Made by a program: the position numbers and the translations under genes
The notes under the pieces: model-generated
What the model was told of the DNA's origin: nothing
Database searches by the model: none
What the model saw: only the letters and a program-made list of their open reading frames with translations
Origin: Paracoccus saliphilus
Lineage (GTDB): Bacteria > Pseudomonadota > Alphaproteobacteria > Rhodobacterales > Rhodobacteraceae
Reading direction: 5' to 3'
DNA: 64,000 nucleotides
Assembly: GCA_003255745.1 (NCBI GenBank)
Contig: QKYL01000110.1
Coordinates: 1-64,000 of the forward strand
Part shown: one piece after another, positions 46,481 to 55,337 of the stretch
How the letters are laid out: every line of letters begins with the position of its first letter
How positions within the stretch are numbered: the stretch's first letter is position 1

Positions 46481-47755
46481 ATGACCCCGCCCCCCTTTGT
46501 TCATCCGGGCATGCGCCTGCCATTTGTCCTGCTGGTGACTTGCTTTGCCGCTTGGGGCATCGCGGCCAACATGACCGATCCGCTGGTCCAGGTCTTCTCT
46601 CGCATCTTCTCGATGACGACGCTGCAGGCGTCCTTTGTTCAGTTCGCCTATTACGGGGCCTATTTCCTGCTGGCGCTTCCCGCAGCCTTCATCAACCGGC
46701 GCTGGTCCTACCGGACCGGGATGCTGACCGGGCTGGGCTGCGCGATTCTGGGGGCCTTCATGTTCTATCCGGCGGCGCAGGCGATGACCTTCGGCTTCTT
46801 CCTGCTGGCCCTGTTCCTGCTGGCAGGCGGGCTGTCCATCCTGGAAACCTCAGCCAATCCCTTCGTCATGGCGATGGGCCCCGAGGTCAACAGCACCCGC
46901 CGCCTGAACCTGGCGCAGGCGTTCAACCCGGTGGGCACCAACATCGGGGTCTTTTTGGCCGCGACGCTGATCCTGCCGCAACTGAACACCGCCAGCGCCG
47001 CCGATCGCGCCGCCATGACGCCCGAAATGCTGCGTGCCGTTCAGCAGGCAGAGCTGCAGGCCGTCATGACGCCCTATGTAGGTTTCGCCTTTGTGCTTCT
47101 GGCGATCTGGGTCGCCATCGCGATGATGCGCATGCCCACGCCGCGCGAACGGGCCCGGAAAACCGCTGCACCGCTGGACTTTGCAGCCTCGCTGCGGCGG
47201 CTGCTGTCCAACCGGCATTACGTGTTCGGCGTGACGGCCCAATTCTTCAATGTCGCCGCCCAGACCTGCGTCTGGACCTTTACCATCCAATATGTCCTGG
47301 CCGCCCTCGGCGGGACAGAGGCGCAGGCAGGTTGGTATCTGCAGGCCAGCCTGATCGTCTTTCTGGTCGCGCGCTTTGCCATGGTGGCGGCAATGGGCGT
47401 CATCCGTCCGGCCCTGCTGCTGAGGGTCATGGCGCTGGCCGGCACCGCGCTGTGCCTTTTCGCGGCGACGGGTCCGGGCGTGGCCGGGGTCTGGGCCGTG
47501 GTGGCCCTGTCGGCCTGCCTGTCGCTGATGTTTCCCACCATCTATGGGATTGCGCTGCACGGGCTGGGCGATGACACCAAGTTTGGCGCGGCGGGACTGG
47601 TCATGGCAATCCTGGGCGGCGCGCTGATGCCGCTGGTTCAGGGGGCTGTCCTCGACGCCCAGGGTGCAGTCGCCTCTTATGTGGTGCCGGGATTGTGCTT
47701 TCTGGTCGTCGCGGCTTATGGGGCGTTCGACCTGCGCAGCGGCCGTCAGGGCTGA
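46481..47755 (+). CDS. fucP: L-fucose:H+ symporter permease, FucP family
   Basis: A 424-residue MFS permease of the FucP group (sugar:H+ symporters). Characteristic segments are FAAWGIAANMTDPLVQVFSRIFSMTTLQASFVQFAYYGAYFLLALPAAFINRRWSYRTGM near residues 21-80, containing the FucP-type acidic residue in helix 1 (N-x-T-D), ILETSANPFVMAMGPEVNSTRRLNLAQAFNPVGTNIG near 120-158, and TIYGIALHGLGDDTKFGAAGLVMAILGGALMP near 350-382. Those match fucose/galactose/glucose permeases; the exact sugar cannot be assigned. Start at 46481 has AAGGAA upstream. No fucose catabolic gene is adjacent. Confidence 0.87.
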   Translation: MTPPPFVHPGMRLPFVLLVTCFAAWGIAANMTDPLVQVFSRIFSMTTLQASFVQFAYYGAYFLLALPAAFINRRWSYRTGMLTGLGCAILGAFMFYPAAQAMTFGFFLLALFLLAGGLSILETSANPFVMAMGPEVNSTRRLNLAQAFNPVGTNIGVFLAATLILPQLNTASAADRAAMTPEMLRAVQQAELQAVMTPYVGFAFVLLAIWVAIAMMRMPTPRERARKTAAPLDFAASLRRLLSNRHYVFGVTAQFFNVAAQTCVWTFTIQYVLAALGGTEAQAGWYLQASLIVFLVARFAMVAAMGVIRPALLLRVMALAGTALCLFAATGPGVAGVWAVVALSACLSLMFPTIYGIALHGLGDDTKFGAAGLVMAILGGALMPLVQGAVLDAQGAVASYVVPGLCFLVVAAYGAFDLRSGRQG

Positions 47756-47759
47756 GGGA

Positions 47760-48452
47760 TCAGCGCCGTTCGGGGATCAACTGCTGGGCCGCGCCTGCCA
47801 GAAGCAGCCAGACCGAAGTGATGACCAGCCCCCAGATCGCCCAGCTGGACGGGTGGAAGTCGACCCATGCCGCCCGGCCGGCAAAGACCACCCACAGCGC
47901 CGCGACCGGCAGCGTGATCGCGCGCCATCGCTCGGTCCGGACAGGGTGGATGAACTTGATGTTGGTGAACATGGCGATGCCCAGGGCGGTCACGATCGCC
48001 AGGATCACCACCCAGTGCGGCTTCACCGCGAACACGACCAGGATGACCATGTTCCAGCAGCCTGGAAAGCCCGCAAAGGAGTTGTCGCGGGTCTTCATGC
48101 GCGTATCCGCGAAATAGATCACGCTGCCAAAGACGATCACGATGATCGCGAACCAGCCGGTCCAGCCCGACAACAGCCCCGACTTGAACAACGCAAAGGC
48201 GGGGATGAAGACATAGGTCAGATAGTCGATGATCAGGTCCATCAGCACGCCGTCATAGGCGGGCCAGTTCTTGGTGACCTCGTACCGGCGGGCCAGCGGC
48301 CCGTCGATTCCGTCGACAACAAAGGCAAAAACCAGCCACAGGAACATCAATGCCCATTCGCCGTCCACGGCGGCCAGCATGGCCAGCATCGACAGGACCG
48401 CGCCGCTGGCGGTCAACAGATGAACAAAGAGGGCTTTGTGACGAATATGCAT
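47760..48452 (-). CDS. pcs: Phosphatidylcholine synthase
   Basis: A 230-residue CDP-alcohol phosphotransferase that condenses CDP-diacylglycerol with choline to make phosphatidylcholine, a pathway largely confined to alphaproteobacteria and some pathogens. The family motif D-G-x2-A-R-x8-D-G-x3-D-x3-D is seen in DGIDGPLARRYEVTKNWPAYDGVLMDLIIDYLTYVF near residues 35-70. Further Pcs-specific segments are IYFADTRMKTRDNSFAGFPGCWNMV near 107-131 and NIKFIHPVRTERWR near 163-176. About eight helices. The choline-sulfatase locus earlier in the window offers a source of choline for it. Confidence 0.94.
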   Translation of the reverse strand: MHIRHKALFVHLLTASGAVLSMLAMLAAVDGEWALMFLWLVFAFVVDGIDGPLARRYEVTKNWPAYDGVLMDLIIDYLTYVFIPAFALFKSGLLSGWTGWFAIIVIVFGSVIYFADTRMKTRDNSFAGFPGCWNMVILVVFAVKPHWVVILAIVTALGIAMFTNIKFIHPVRTERWRAITLPVAALWVVFAGRAAWVDFHPSSWAIWGLVITSVWLLLAGAAQQLIPERR

Positions 48453-48501
48453 CACGGATTTGTGGCAGGTTGGGCGGGCGGGTGCAACCGGCCTTGGCGC
48501 T

Positions 48502-49233
48502 TCAACGCAGGATCGGGGGTCCTTTGGGACGGGGGGCGGGGGCATCAGACCGGGGTGGCGTCAGGTCGAACAGCAGGGCGCCTGCGGGCGCAACCGTTTC
48601 GGCAAAGCTGATATCGACACCGCCGGGCTGCGGCGGCAGAAACGCCAGCGCTTCGGCCATGGCCTTGGCAATTGCCGGCTGCCGGTCCGGCGGGGCACCT
48701 GCGATCAGCAGCAGGTGGCCGTCGCTTTCAGCGATCCCGACCAGAGCTGCGCCCGCGATCAGCCCGCGCAGGTCCGCCAAGCGTTCGCCCAAGGGCGCCG
48801 ACAGCGCCGCAGCAACATCGGCCGAAGGCGCGGTCAGGCTCATCCGGGCCAAGGCCTCCTCCGGGCGGGCCTCCAGCGCGCCGGTCAGCCAGTCCAGCAT
48901 GGCGGCATCCAGCAACATTTCGGACGGATGGCCGGGATTGACCAGCAGTCCGGCGCCATCGGCCTTCAGCAGCCCCGCCAGAACCCGTCCCGGCATGGCG
49001 GCATAAGCGGTGGGTTGGCCGAAAAAGCCCGCCAGCCGATCCTCGGTGTCGCAGGCCAAGGCCACGCGCGCACCTTCCAGTTCAAAGATCTGCAGCTCGA
49101 CCGCGTCCCGGACCGGCTCGCGCAGCAGCGCAACCGACAGTTCGGTATCCGCCAGCCGCGACAGCATCCGGGCACGCTGCGGCGCCTCGGCATCGTGAAA
49201 GGGAACGGGTGCAAGATCGTCCAAAGCGGTCAT
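48502..49233 (-). CDS. SseB family protein
   Basis: A 243-residue protein with an SseB N-terminal domain (DUF1851-like group of unclear function), found widely in Rhodobacteraceae. The recognisable stretch is AVELQIFELEGARVALACDTEDRLAGFFGQPTAYAAMPGRVLAGLL near residues 44-89 followed by GAGLLVNPGHPSEMLLDAAMLDWLTGAL. The C-terminal half is Ala-rich and ends in an irregular Pro-rich tail. No enzymatic motif is visible. It is upstream of pcs on the same strand with a 49-base gap. Confidence 0.8.
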   Translation of the reverse strand: MTALDDLAPVPFHDAEAPQRARMLSRLADTELSVALLREPVRDAVELQIFELEGARVALACDTEDRLAGFFGQPTAYAAMPGRVLAGLLKADGAGLLVNPGHPSEMLLDAAMLDWLTGALEARPEEALARMSLTAPSADVAAALSAPLGERLADLRGLIAGAALVGIAESDGHLLLIAGAPPDRQPAIAKAMAEALAFLPPQPGGVDISFAETVAPAGALLFDLTPPRSDAPAPRPKGPPILR

Positions 49234-49335
49234 GTCGCGGCCTCTTCCGGGGGGTCTGCCCCTGCCCTAGTCCCGCCGCCAGGTGCAGGCAAGCGCGATT
49301 GCCCCGGCCCCTGGCAGGCAGCCGTCGGCGCGGGT

Positions 49336-49785
49336 TCAGTCGATGATGTCGCCGGCCTGGAAGTTGCCGAGGTTGCCCAACAGCTGCCCGATAAGCGAGA
49401 TCTCGGTCACGCTGCCGTCGGTGACGCGGCGGGACAGGGCGACGATGCGGCCGCGCTCCAGCCCGAAACGCTCGATATTGCTGACGACGCCGCCCTCGGC
49501 GAACGAGATGGCGACAACCTGACGTTCGATCTCCTCTGGGGCGGCGGCGGCGACACGCCGCCAGCGCGAACCAACGTAATACCAGCCCGATCCCGTCAGC
49601 AGCCCCTGCGCCGTCGGGCGCCCGATCAGGTCGGGGAGGTCGTCCATCGTCGTCTGGCCGACGACCACCTGCGCCAGGTCGGTCTCGGGCGGGACATAAC
49701 CGTGATTGCGATAGATCGGCGTGCAGGCAACAAGCCCCAGGACGGCCAGAAATGCCAGTGTCATCAGGCTTCTGATGGCGGTCAT
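49336..49785 (-). CDS. bamE: Outer membrane assembly lipoprotein BamE
   Basis: A 149-residue SmpA/OmlA-family lipoprotein, an accessory of the BAM complex that inserts outer-membrane beta-barrels. A lipoprotein signal ends in LAVLGLVAC with the lipidated Cys at residue 21. The mature part has RNHGYVPPETDLAQVVVGQTTMDDLPDLIGRPTAQGLLTGSGWYYV near 27-72, the family core, and IERFGLERGRIVALSRRVTDGSVTEISLIGQLLGNLG near 108-144. GGAGGGACC precedes the ATG. It diverges from the DUF177 gene. Confidence 0.9.
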   Translation of the reverse strand: MTAIRSLMTLAFLAVLGLVACTPIYRNHGYVPPETDLAQVVVGQTTMDDLPDLIGRPTAQGLLTGSGWYYVGSRWRRVAAAAPEEIERQVVAISFAEGGVVSNIERFGLERGRIVALSRRVTDGSVTEISLIGQLLGNLGNFQAGDIID

Positions 49786-49927
49786 GGGGGTGGTCCCTCC
49801 TTGGGGCGGTTGACGCGGCCCGCCCTGCCTAGCAAACTCGGCCACCCGGCTCAAGAATATCAATCCGCCGGCCCCCGTCCCTGCACCGACCGCAGCCGTC
49901 CCGCCCGCCCCAGACATCCGAGGCCCC

Positions 49928-50458
49928 ATGACCGCACCCGAATCGCATCCGCAGCGCCTGCGCGTGGCGCATCTGAATCCCAACACTGCAACGTCCTTCC
50001 ACCTGCGCCCGGACGAACCCACACGCTTGGGGATTGCGACCGAACTGGGCGTGGATGCCCTGACGCGGCTGGATTTTCAGGGTCAGGTGCGGGCCCATGG
50101 CAGCGATGGCTGGCTGCTGACCGGCACGCTGGCGGCACGGGTCACCCAGCCCTGCGTGGTCACTCTGAAACCGGTGCGCAGCGACATCGTCGAGCCGGTG
50201 CGCATCCAGTTTTCGCCCCATGCCCGCGCCCCAGAGGGCGAGGAGGTCGAGATGCCGGATGAGACGGTCGAACCCCTGGGCAACTTCATTGACCTGACCG
50301 CAATCATGATCGAGGCGCTCAGCCTGGGGCTGCCGGAATATCCACGCGCCGAAGGCGCAGGTCTGGCCGCACCGCAGCCGGACGAACCTGCCGCCGATAC
50401 CCGCAAGCCCTTTGCGGGCCTGGACAAGCTGCTGCGCGGCAAGGGCGGCGAATCCTGA
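49928..50458 (+). CDS. DUF177 (YceD-like) protein
   Basis: A 176-residue YceD/DUF177 family protein. Core positions are LGVDALTRLDFQGQVRAHGSDGWLLTGTLAARVTQPCVVTLKPVRSDIVEPVRIQFSP near residues 40-97, including the conserved C-V-V-T-L-x-P-V segment, and PLGNFIDLTAIMIEALSLGLPEYPRAEG near 117-144. DUF177 proteins affect 23S rRNA accumulation in plants and are usually encoded before rpmF; the same holds here, although 255 bases separate the two genes. It diverges from bamE. A 255-base gap follows that holds no evident gene. Confidence 0.88.
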   Translation: MTAPESHPQRLRVAHLNPNTATSFHLRPDEPTRLGIATELGVDALTRLDFQGQVRAHGSDGWLLTGTLAARVTQPCVVTLKPVRSDIVEPVRIQFSPHARAPEGEEVEMPDETVEPLGNFIDLTAIMIEALSLGLPEYPRAEGAGLAAPQPDEPAADTRKPFAGLDKLLRGKGGES

Positions 50459-50713
50459 CAACGGCACGCGCCGGGGATCGTGGCTCTGCCGCCACATGCG
50501 CCGCAGGATTCGGAGCAGAAAGCGCAGGAAAGCGGGAAACCGCCGCCAAAGCGGGGCAAATGAGGTCGGAACGCGGCGCAATTCATCCCGTCCCACGGCC
50601 ACGAGGGCTTGCGGGCGCGGCTGTCATGGCGTATCTGCGCGGTTCATTTACGAATTCAAATCTCCGGTGCCAAGGCGTCACGACGCAGCACCCTGTCAAA
50701 CCGAGGTGGTGAC

Positions 50714-50920
50714 ATGGCTGTCCCTCAGAATCGCGTAACCCGGTCCAAGCGCAACATGCGTCGCGCGCATGATGCTCTGGTCGCGGGCAACCCGAACGAA
50801 TGCTCGAACTGCGGCGAGCTTAAGCGTCCGCACCACGTGTGCCCGTCCTGCGGCCATTATGCCGATCGCGAAGTGATCGCGCAGGCCAACGAGATCGACC
50901 TGGACGACGACGCGGCCTGA
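50714..50920 (+). CDS. rpmF: 50S ribosomal protein L32
   Basis: A 68-residue ribosomal protein. [22 protein letters not shown] at the start and four cysteines in [25 protein letters not shown] (zinc ribbon) are diagnostic. GAGGTGGTGAC stands before the ATG. plsX follows after 22 bases, the normal bacterial order linking translation with fatty-acid synthesis. Confidence 0.98.
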   Translation: MAVPQNRVTRSKRNMRRAHDALVAGNPNECSNCGELKRPHHVCPSCGHYADREVIAQANEIDLDDDAA

Positions 50921-50942
50921 TCACGGGTCGCGGCAACCTTTC

Positions 50943-52052
50943 ATGACTGTCGAACCTGCGATCACGCCGGCGCCGCGCGTCCTCGAAACCGGGGGCGGCG
51001 TGGTGATATCGGTTGACGCCATGGGCGGCGATCGCGGCCCGGCGGTCGTGGTCGCCGGCATGGCCGAAAGTGCCGAGAAGAACCCCGAGATCCAGTTCAT
51101 CGTCCATGGCGACGAAGCGCAGTTGCGCAGCCTGATCGGCAAGCGCAAGTCCTTGGCCGGGCGGTGCGACATCCGCCATGCCGGATCCGTTGTCACCATG
51201 CACGACAAGCCCAGCCAGGTCGTCCGCAAGGGCGAAGGCAGTTCCATGTGGTCCACCATCGAATCGGTCAAGCAGGGAGAGGCGCAGGTCGCCGTGTCCT
51301 GCGGCAATACCGGCGCGCTGATGGCGCTGTCGATGCTGCGTTTGCGCAAGCTGCCCGGAGTGAACCGTCCGGCCATTGCCTGTTTGTGGCCGTCGCGCAA
51401 CCCGCAGGGGTTCAACATCATGCTGGACGTGGGCGCGGATATCCGTGCCGATGCGCATGATCTGCTGCAATATGCGCTGATGGGGGCTTCCTATGCCCGA
51501 AACGGCCTGGGCGTCAGCCAGCCGCGGGTCGGCCTGCTGAATGTCGGCACCGAGGAGCACAAGGGCCGGAGCGAGCTGAAACAGGCGCATGACCTGATTG
51601 ACGCCGCCGCCGGTTCCGGAAATTTCGATTATGTGGGCTTTGTCGAGGGTGGCGATCTGCCCTCGTCGCGCGTGGATGTGATCGTCACCGACGGTTTCAC
51701 GGGCAACGTCGCCTTGAAGACCGGCGAAGGGACCGCCAAGCTTGTAGGAGACTTCCTCAAGGACGCCTTCTCGAATTCGATCATGTCCAAGTTTGCAGCA
51801 GTTCTGGCGATGACCTCGCTCAAGCGCCTTCAAAAGCGGATCGACCCGCGCCGCGTGAACGGCGGCATCTTCCTGGGTCTGAATGGGACCGTTGTGAAAT
51901 CTCACGGATCGGCCGACGCCACCGGCGTATCGGCGGCGATCAAGCTGGCATTTACGCTGGCCAAGTCGGGCTTCCAGGACCGACTGGCTGCCCGCGTGGC
52001 ACAGGGCGCAGCCGCTTCGGCCAATGCGGCCGAAACAGGAGCATCCTCTTGA
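50943..52052 (+). CDS. plsX: Phosphate acyltransferase PlsX
   Basis: A 369-residue enzyme that turns acyl-ACP into acyl-phosphate for PlsY, the first step of phospholipid synthesis. The core begins VVISVDAMGGDRGPAVVVAGMAE near residues 20-42; HDKPSQVVRKGEGSSMW near 87-103, AVSCGNTGALMALSMLRL near 118-135 and VDVIVTDGFTGNVALKTGEGTAKLV near 245-269 are typical. The 19 residues before the core form an extension common in Rhodobacterales; a GTG at the core start is possible. The stop overlaps the fabH TTG by four bases. Confidence 0.96.
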   Translation: MTVEPAITPAPRVLETGGGVVISVDAMGGDRGPAVVVAGMAESAEKNPEIQFIVHGDEAQLRSLIGKRKSLAGRCDIRHAGSVVTMHDKPSQVVRKGEGSSMWSTIESVKQGEAQVAVSCGNTGALMALSMLRLRKLPGVNRPAIACLWPSRNPQGFNIMLDVGADIRADAHDLLQYALMGASYARNGLGVSQPRVGLLNVGTEEHKGRSELKQAHDLIDAAAGSGNFDYVGFVEGGDLPSSRVDVIVTDGFTGNVALKTGEGTAKLVGDFLKDAFSNSIMSKFAAVLAMTSLKRLQKRIDPRRVNGGIFLGLNGTVVKSHGSADATGVSAAIKLAFTLAKSGFQDRLAARVAQGAAASANAAETGASS

Positions 52053-53023
52053 CCCGTCGTTCGGTCATCCGCGGCACTGGCCATTACCTGCCCGAAAACG
52101 TCGTCGAGAACAGCTGGTTCGAAAGCCGTCTGGACACCAGCGACGAATGGATCCGGTCGCGAACTGGGATCGAGCGGCGCCACTTTGCCGCCGATGGCCA
52201 GACCACCAGTGATCTGGCCATCCGTGCCGCCCGCGCGGCGCTGGACCGGGCCGGCATGACACCGGCAGATATCGACGGGATCATCCTGGCGACTTCGACC
52301 CCCGACTTCACCTTTCCGGCAGTCGCCACGATGGTCCAGTCGGGCCTGGGGATGTCGCGCGGCTTTGCCTATGACGTGCAGGCGGTCTGCGCCGGCTTCG
52401 TCTTTGCCTTGGCAAATGCCGACGCAATGATCCGCGCAGGCTTGGGAGACCGCGTGCTGGTGATCGGCGCCGAGACCTTTTCCCGCATCATGGACTGGAC
52501 CGACCGCGGCACCTGCGTGCTGTTCGGCGACGGCGCAGGCGCCGTGGTGCTGGAGGCGCAAGAGGGCGCAGGCACCAGCGACGACCGCGGCATCCTCTCC
52601 TGCGACCTGAACAGCGACGGCACCCACCGAGAGCTTTTGTACGTGGACGGCGGCGTCTCCTCGACCGGCACGGCAGGGCAGTTGCGGATGCAGGGGAACC
52701 TGGTCTTCCGCCATGCGGTGGAAAAACTGGCCAAGACCGCCCATACTGCGCTGGACAAGGCCGGGTTGACCGGGTCGGACGTGGACTGGCTTGTGCCCCA
52801 CCAGGCCAACATGCGCATCATCACTGCCACCGCCCAGAAGATGGGCCTGCCCTTGGACAAGGTCGTCCTGACGGTGGCGGATCACGGCAACACCTCGGCT
52901 GCCTCGATCCCGCTGGCTCTGTCGGTTGCGGATGGGCGGGGCCAGTTCAAGCCGGGACAGGTGCTGGTCACCGAGGCGATCGGCGGCGGGCTCAGCTGGG
53001 GTTCGGTCGTCCTGCGCTGGTAA
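52049..53023 (+). CDS. fabH: Beta-ketoacyl-ACP synthase III
   Basis: A 324-residue KAS III that starts fatty-acid synthesis from acetyl-CoA and malonyl-ACP. The catalytic Cys is in YDVQAVCAGFVFAL near residues 107-120, the His in DWLVPHQANMRII near 247-259, and the Asn in VADHGNTSAASIPLAL near 276-291. Short start motif RGTGHYLPENVVEN near 8-21. The start is TTG overlapping the plsX stop (TTGA), which suggests strict translational coupling. ihfA and the MerR gene, often next in relatives, are 3.5 kb away here because the TRAP genes lie between. Confidence 0.97.
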   Translation: MTRRSVIRGTGHYLPENVVENSWFESRLDTSDEWIRSRTGIERRHFAADGQTTSDLAIRAARAALDRAGMTPADIDGIILATSTPDFTFPAVATMVQSGLGMSRGFAYDVQAVCAGFVFALANADAMIRAGLGDRVLVIGAETFSRIMDWTDRGTCVLFGDGAGAVVLEAQEGAGTSDDRGILSCDLNSDGTHRELLYVDGGVSSTGTAGQLRMQGNLVFRHAVEKLAKTAHTALDKAGLTGSDVDWLVPHQANMRIITATAQKMGLPLDKVVLTVADHGNTSAASIPLALSVADGRGQFKPGQVLVTEAIGGGLSWGSVVLRW

Positions 53024-53048
53024 CCGGCGGCCGCCGACGCCAGCCCCG

Positions 53049-53327
53049 CTATTTCAGCAATGCATCCTTGCTGGCGCGTCGGTTCATCCCGCCTGCTGGC
53101 CGCCGCGTGCGGTCATGGCCGGACTGGCAGCCCACGCACAGCTTGACCCCCGGCTGCGCCTGACGGCGCGCTTCCGGGATCGGATCGTCGCATTCCGCGC
53201 AATGGGTGGCGCTGTCCCCCTGCGCCGCGCGCCGCGCCGCATTCAGGCGCGCGCGGGCCACGGCCTCGGCCGTGGAAATCTCGATCTGCTCGTTCACCGC
53301 GTCGTCGCGGGCCCATCCGCCAGCCAT
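53049..53327 (-). CDS. DksA/TraR family C4-type zinc finger protein
   Basis: A 92-residue protein with the DksA-type zinc finger: HCAECDDPIPEARRQAQPGVKLCVGCQ, where four cysteines (CxxC...CxxC) bind zinc. Small TraR-like proteins can act on the RNA polymerase secondary channel in the stringent response; the long N-terminal coiled coil of DksA is absent here. The short helix EISTAEAVARARLNAARRAA before the finger is typical of the TraR type. It is convergent with fabH, and its start is 8 bases from a GGAGG site. Confidence 0.88.
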   Translation of the reverse strand: MAGGWARDDAVNEQIEISTAEAVARARLNAARRAAQGDSATHCAECDDPIPEARRQAQPGVKLCVGCQSGHDRTRRPAGGMNRRASKDALLK

Positions 53328-53475
53328 GTAAGCCTCCTCAAGTCACCTCCCCAAGATGGGGCAGGTCGGGCGCCTTTGCAAATGCACCCGCCATTGACAG
53401 GGGCCGGGTCAACGGAAAGACTGCACATGATGCAGGTGCAGAAAATGCCTGCCGCTCTGGGGAGGGCTGTGAATT

Positions 53476-53988
53476 TTGGGGATCGTCCGTCTGTTCGACG
53501 GCATCAATGAAGTCGTCGGCCGGATCGTTTCGGTCGTCGCACTGATTTTTGCCGGCATCATCATCTATGACGTCTTCATGCGCTATGTGCTGGGACAGCC
53601 GACGCGATGGGCCTTTGACGTCTCCAAGCAGCTCTACGGCTTCTATTTCATCATGCTGGGCGGCTATGCATTGCGTCATCAGTCCCATGTGCGGGTCGAT
53701 CTGCTGACGGCGCGCATGCGCCACGGCCTGCGCCGGTGGGTCGAGGTCGCGGGCTATGCGATCTTCTTTTTCCCCTTCGCCTGGATCTTTGCCACGCACA
53801 GCTGGACCTTCGCCATGACCTCGTGGCGGCAGGGAGAGCTGACCTATGGCGCTGTGCAGCTGCCGGTCTATCCGCTGAAGATGGCAATGTTCGTGGCCGC
53901 ATGTCTGCTGCTGATCCAAGGGGTCGGAGAGGTGTTGAAGCTGGTCCTGAACCGGACCGGCGATCTGGAAACGCGCGATGTCGGGTGA
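53476..53988 (+). CDS. dctQ: TRAP transporter small permease (DctQ)
   Basis: A 170-residue four-helix membrane subunit of a TRAP transporter. The opening FDGINEVVGRIVSVVALIFAGIIIYDVFMRYVLGQPTRWAFDVSKQLYGFYFIMLGGYALRHQSHVRVDLL holds the DctQ signature (FMRYxxxxPTxWxxE-type plus H-V-R-V-D). A TTG at 53476 is used; GAGGG lies ten bases upstream and no ATG or GTG fits. It overlaps dctM by 11 bases. With the large permease and binding protein it forms a complete Na+-driven uptake system. Confidence 0.9.
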   Translation: MGIVRLFDGINEVVGRIVSVVALIFAGIIIYDVFMRYVLGQPTRWAFDVSKQLYGFYFIMLGGYALRHQSHVRVDLLTARMRHGLRRWVEVAGYAIFFFPFAWIFATHSWTFAMTSWRQGELTYGAVQLPVYPLKMAMFVAACLLLIQGVGEVLKLVLNRTGDLETRDVG

Positions 53989-55300
53989 AGCCATTGCGCT
54001 GATCATGTCGGGCCTGCTGGTGCTGGGCCTGTTCATGGGCCATCCGCTGGCCTTCGTGCTGGGCGGAACGGCGGTCCTGGGCGCCTTCATCGCCGGCAAG
54101 CCGATGGTGCTGGGCATCGTCATCAACCGCATTTTCGGCGACGTGCTGGACAACTATGTCCTGATCGCGATCCCGCTTTTCGTGCTGATGGCACGCTTCC
54201 TGTCCGACAGCGGCGTGACCGACCGCATGTTCGAGGCGCTGCGCCACCTGATGAGCCGCGTCACCGGCGGGCTGGGGCTGGCGGTCGTGTTCATCTCGAT
54301 CCTGCTGGCGGCGACGACGGGGATCATCGGTGCCTCGATCACCGTCATGGGCATGATGGCGCTGCGCCCGATGCTGCAATACGGCTATGACAAGCGGCTG
54401 GCCACGGGGCTGATCGGCGCCTCGGGGTGCCTGGGCATCCTGATCCCGCCGTCGATCATGCTGATCCTGATGGCCTCCTATGCGCCGGGCCTGTCGGTGG
54501 GCCAGCTGTTCGCGGGCGCGATGATCCCGGGGCTGCTGCTGGGGGTCATGTACGCGATCTATGTGGTGATCATCGCCTGGATGCGTCCCGATTGGGCCCC
54601 CAAGGTGACCGAGGCCGACAAGATCAGCCGCGCCGCCATGTGGAAGATGCTGGTCATCGAGGCCGTGCCCCCCCTGATCCTGATCCTGGGCATCCTGGGT
54701 TCACTGTTGGCCGGCGTCGCCACCGCGACCGAGGCCAGCGCCATCGGCGCCGTTCTGGCCCTGCTGATCGTCATCATGCGCGGCCGCTTTCAATGGGTGA
54801 CCTTCTATTCGGCACTGCTGGAAACCGGGCGGACCAGCGCGATGATCCTGTTCATCGTGGTGGGCGCCACCGCCTTCACCGGCGTCTTCAACATCACCGG
54901 GGGCCTGCGCGCCAGCCAGGACCTGATCCGCGGCCTGGCCGACGACCCCTATACGCTGATCGCGGTGATGCTGCTGGTGGTCTTCATCCTGGGGATGTTC
55001 CTGGACTGGACCGGGATCGTCCTGCTGTCCTTTCCGATCTTCCTGCCGCTGGTCGGAGAGATGGGGATCGACCCGCTGTGGTTCGTCGTGCTGATGGCCG
55101 TCGTGCTGCAGACCAGCTTCCTGTCGCCGCCCTTCGGATACGCGCTGTTCTACATGCGCGCCATCGCCCCGCCCGAGGTCAGCACGACCGACATCATCAT
55201 GGGCGTGCTGCCCTTCATCGTCATGGTGCTGCTGATGTGCGGCGCGATGATCCTGTTCCCTGCCCTGGTCACCTGGCTGCCGCTGACGCTCTACGGCTGA
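53978..55300 (+). CDS. dctM: TRAP transporter large permease (DctM)
   Basis: A 440-residue twelve-helix permease of the DctM family, which provides the sodium-coupled transport path. LVLGLFMGHPLAFVLGGTAVLGAFI near residues 13-37, LLAATTGIIGASITVMGMMALRPMLQYGYDK near 110-140 and GASGCLGILIPPSIMLILMA near 147-166 are characteristic, as is FLDWTGIVLLSFPIFLPLV near 341-359. The long 440 residues match the family. The binding-protein gene follows after 37 bases. Confidence 0.94.
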   Translation: MSGEAIALIMSGLLVLGLFMGHPLAFVLGGTAVLGAFIAGKPMVLGIVINRIFGDVLDNYVLIAIPLFVLMARFLSDSGVTDRMFEALRHLMSRVTGGLGLAVVFISILLAATTGIIGASITVMGMMALRPMLQYGYDKRLATGLIGASGCLGILIPPSIMLILMASYAPGLSVGQLFAGAMIPGLLLGVMYAIYVVIIAWMRPDWAPKVTEADKISRAAMWKMLVIEAVPPLILILGILGSLLAGVATATEASAIGAVLALLIVIMRGRFQWVTFYSALLETGRTSAMILFIVVGATAFTGVFNITGGLRASQDLIRGLADDPYTLIAVMLLVVFILGMFLDWTGIVLLSFPIFLPLVGEMGIDPLWFVVLMAVVLQTSFLSPPFGYALFYMRAIAPPEVSTTDIIMGVLPFIVMVLLMCGAMILFPALVTWLPLTLYG

Positions 55301-55337
55301 CCGGGGCCTTCCCAATTTTCATGAGGAGGATGAAAAG

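Noticed and set aside
50459..50713. A small gene between the DUF177 gene and rpmF
   Set aside because: Open frames there give Arg-rich low-complexity sequence with no ribosome site; it is more likely the rpmF leader and promoter region.
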